Below are positions 6,252 through 7,669 of a stretch of 7,669 bases of DNA, piece after piece. The position numbers and the translations under genes were made by a program. This DNA is from Nocardioides sp. (lineage in GTDB: Bacteria; Actinomycetota; Actinomycetes; Propionibacteriales; Nocardioidaceae), in assembly GCA_031177735.1 (NCBI GenBank), contig JAPSKJ010000095.1:1-7669 (forward strand). Direction: 5' to 3'. Positions within the stretch are counted from its first letter, which is position 1. Every line of letters starts with the position of its first letter. A model generated the notes under the pieces. It worked only from the letters and a program-made list of their open reading frames with translations, was not told the origin of the DNA and did not search any database.

Positions 6252-7027
6252 TGGAGATCACCGACTTCGCCCTCGACGCGTTCTCCCTGGCCGGCAAGCG
6301 AGCCCTCGTGACCGGCGGCAACACCGGCCTGGGACGCGCCTTCACCGTCGCGCTGGCCAGTGCGGGGGCCGACGTCTTCGTCCCGAGCATCGCCGAGGAC
6401 GACGGCGAGACCGAGCAACTGGTCACCCAGCGGGGCCGGCGATACGCGTCGATGCGGGCCGACATCACCCAGCCGGGTGCACCGCGGGAGGTCGTCGCCC
6501 GCTGTGTCGAGGAGCTCGGCGGCATCGACGTCCTGGTCAACTCTGCCGGCATCTGCGTGCTGGCCGACGTGACGGAGTTCGACCGGTCGCACTGGGACCC
6601 CATGCTCGCGGTGAACATGACGGCCGCCTTCGAGATGGCCCACGCCGCGACCGCGGAGATGATCCGGCAGCGCAGCGGCAAGATCATCAACATCGCCTCG
6701 CTCTTCTCCTTCCTCGGCGGGCGGATGTCGCCGGCCTACGCCGCCACGAAGGCGGGCATCGTCGGCTTCACGAAGGCCTACTGCGACGAGCTCGCCGAGC
6801 ACAACATCCAGGTCAACGCCATCGCACCGGGCTACTTCGCCACCGCGATCACCACGGCGACCCGGGCCGACGCCGACAGCAACCGTCGGGTGGTGGAGCA
6901 CATCCCCGCCGGCCGCTGGGGTGACCCCGCCGACCTGATGGGCGCGACGGTGTTCCTTGCCTCCCCGGCCTCCGACTACGTCAACGGCCACGTCCTCGTC
7001 GTCGACGGCGGCTACCTCGTCCGCTGA
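6251..7027 (+). CDS. Short-chain dehydrogenase/reductase (classical SDR, KduD-like)
   Basis: This 258-residue enzyme is a classical SDR that interconverts an alcohol and a ketone using NAD(H) or NADP(H). The cofactor motif TGGNTGLG is at residues 21-28. The catalytic tetrad is complete: N122 in VNMTAAF, S150 in NIAS, Y163 and K167 in YAATK. NSAG at 97-100 replaces the usual NNAG. The C-terminus ends in the standard VNGHVLVVDGGYLVR. The N-terminal FSLAGKRALVTGGNTGLG stretch and the IASLFSFLGG segment are most like 2-deoxy-D-gluconate/2-keto-3-deoxygluconate dehydrogenases (KduD), but SDR substrate specificity cannot be assigned from this. The start shares one base with the aldehyde dehydrogenase stop and has GGAGG ten bases upstream, so it is part of the same transcript. 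It may act on a hydroxyl intermediate upstream or downstream of the aldehyde dehydrogenase. Confidence 0.93.
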   Translation: MEITDFALDAFSLAGKRALVTGGNTGLGRAFTVALASAGADVFVPSIAEDDGETEQLVTQRGRRYASMRADITQPGAPREVVARCVEELGGIDVLVNSAGICVLADVTEFDRSHWDPMLAVNMTAAFEMAHAATAEMIRQRSGKIINIASLFSFLGGRMSPAYAATKAGIVGFTKAYCDELAEHNIQVNAIAPGYFATAITTATRADADSNRRVVEHIPAGRWGDPADLMGATVFLASPASDYVNGHVLVVDGGYLVR

Positions 7028-7060
7028 GACGCCCGATCCCCTCCTCTTACCCGCCCCACC

Positions 7061-7076
7061 CAGGAAGGCCTGCCTG
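7061..7076 (+). repeat. 16-base near-perfect palindrome overlapping the ribosome binding site of the FAD oxidase gene
   Basis: CAGGAAGGCCTGCCTG pairs with its own reverse complement at seven of eight positions; only the fifth pair (A against G) fails. It abuts the ATG at 7077 and contains the AGGAAGG ribosome binding site at 7062-7068. In RNA, the outer CAGG and CCTG could form a four-pair stem with part of the ribosome binding site in the loop. It could be an operator half-site pair, a translational control element, or chance. The rest of the 49-base gap (7028-7060) is C-rich, with no visible promoter or terminator. Confidence 0.35.
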
Positions 7077-7669
7077 ATGGTCACCTCTCGCTCTCCGTTG
7101 AGCCGTGCGGACGTCGTCCGCGCCGTCACCGATCTGCTCGGCCCGGAGCAGGTCGAGACCGATGAGACGCTGCTGCGCGAGAGCAGCGTCGACCGGTTCC
7201 GCAAGTACACCGCAGTCCACGGCATCTACGACGGACCGCTGCCGGCCGCGGTCGTCTACCCGACCTCCACCGCCCAGGTGGCCGACCTGCTCCGCTTCGC
7301 CCAGGAGCACCGGGTCGCCGTGGTCCCCCGCACGGGTGGCACCAGCACCGAGGGCGGGTTGGAGGTGGTGGTCGAGGACGCACTCGTCGTCGACGGGTCG
7401 CGGATGGACCGGATCGTCGCCATCGACCCCGAGAACATGATGGCCACGGTGCAGTGCGGGGTCGGCCTGCAACGGCTGGAGGACACCCTGCGGGCCCAGG
7501 GGCTCACCACGGGCCACTCACCCCAGTCCAAGCCGATCGCGCAGATGGGCGGGCTGGTCGCCACGCGGTCGATCGGGCAGTTCTCCACCCTCTACGGCGG
7601 GATCGAGGACATGGTGGTCGGTCTGGAGGCGGTCTTCCCCGGTGGCCGTGTCAGCCGGATCAAGAACGT
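7077..7669 (+). CDS. FAD-binding oxidase/dehydrogenase (alkyldihydroxyacetonephosphate synthase/GlcD-like), 3' end missing
   Basis: The frame stays open from the ATG at 7077 to the last base, giving the first 197 residues of a protein that probably runs past 450. It is the FAD-binding half of the PF01565 (FAD_binding_4) family, whose members oxidise 2-hydroxyacids and related alcohols or, in AGPS, exchange an acyl for an alkyl group. Family marks are VVYPTSTAQVADLLRFA at 59-75, the FAD pyrophosphate loop VPRTGGTSTEGG at 83-94, the TTGHSPQS segment at 144-151, GGLVATRSIGQFST at 158-171 and YGGIEDMVVGLE at 173-184. The last three resemble AGPS-like bacterial oxidases more than GlcD. No His-linked covalent flavin motif is evident in the visible part. 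AGGAAGG at 7062-7068 sets the start. The substrate-binding C-terminal domain lies outside the window, so the reaction cannot be named. Confidence 0.88.
   Translation, partial: MVTSRSPLSRADVVRAVTDLLGPEQVETDETLLRESSVDRFRKYTAVHGIYDGPLPAAVVYPTSTAQVADLLRFAQEHRVAVVPRTGGTSTEGGLEVVVEDALVVDGSRMDRIVAIDPENMMATVQCGVGLQRLEDTLRAQGLTTGHSPQSKPIAQMGGLVATRSIGQFSTLYGGIEDMVVGLEAVFPGGRVSRIKN

Noticed and set aside
6136..6924. Alternative + strand frame of 262 codons over the SDR gene
   Set aside because: It is a shifted reading of the SDR gene dominated by Arg and Gly; the true frame has the complete SDR cofactor motif and catalytic tetrad.

Overview
The window reads as one polycistronic stretch from a high-GC actinobacterium. 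All nine genes lie on the + strand, codon third positions are almost all G or C, start and stop codons overlap repeatedly, and the protein sequences look like Nocardioides-type actinobacteria. That genus-level placement is only a guess from sequence character. No rRNA, tRNA, CRISPR array, insertion sequence or other mobile element is visible, and no gene-free gap exceeds 52 bases.

Bases 1-3280 encode a complete OpuC/ProVWX-type ABC importer of the class that carries glycine betaine, choline, carnitine or other quaternary-ammonium solutes. The order is permease (5' end cut by the window), ATPase with a shortened CBS-like tail, second permease, then a lipoprotein substrate-binding protein. The first three genes overlap by a few bases; the binding protein follows a 52-base gap with its own strong ribosome binding site.

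The binding-protein gene overlaps by 8 bases the start of a small gene (3273-3788) whose product clearly belongs to the formaldehyde-activating enzyme (Fae) family. The characterised members condense formaldehyde with tetrahydromethanopterin in methylotrophs. Actinobacteria are generally thought to lack that cofactor and to detoxify formaldehyde with mycothiol, so this gene is the most unusual item here.

After a 46-base gap with a small GC hairpin come three tightly packed oxidoreductase genes: a 3-hydroxyisobutyrate-dehydrogenase-family enzyme (3835-4767), a succinate-semialdehyde-type aldehyde dehydrogenase (4764-6251) and a KduD-like short-chain dehydrogenase (6251-7027). A 49-base gap ending in a near-perfect 16-base palindrome precedes an FAD-linked oxidase of the alkyldihydroxyacetonephosphate synthase/GlcD type (7077 to the window end, 3' end missing).

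Taken together the layout suggests uptake of a betaine-like or related small molecule, followed by stepwise oxidation of alcohol and aldehyde intermediates, with the Fae-like protein handling formaldehyde or a similar small carbonyl released on the way. The transporter class and enzyme families are well supported. The substrate, the order of the reactions and the role of the Fae-like protein are inference.
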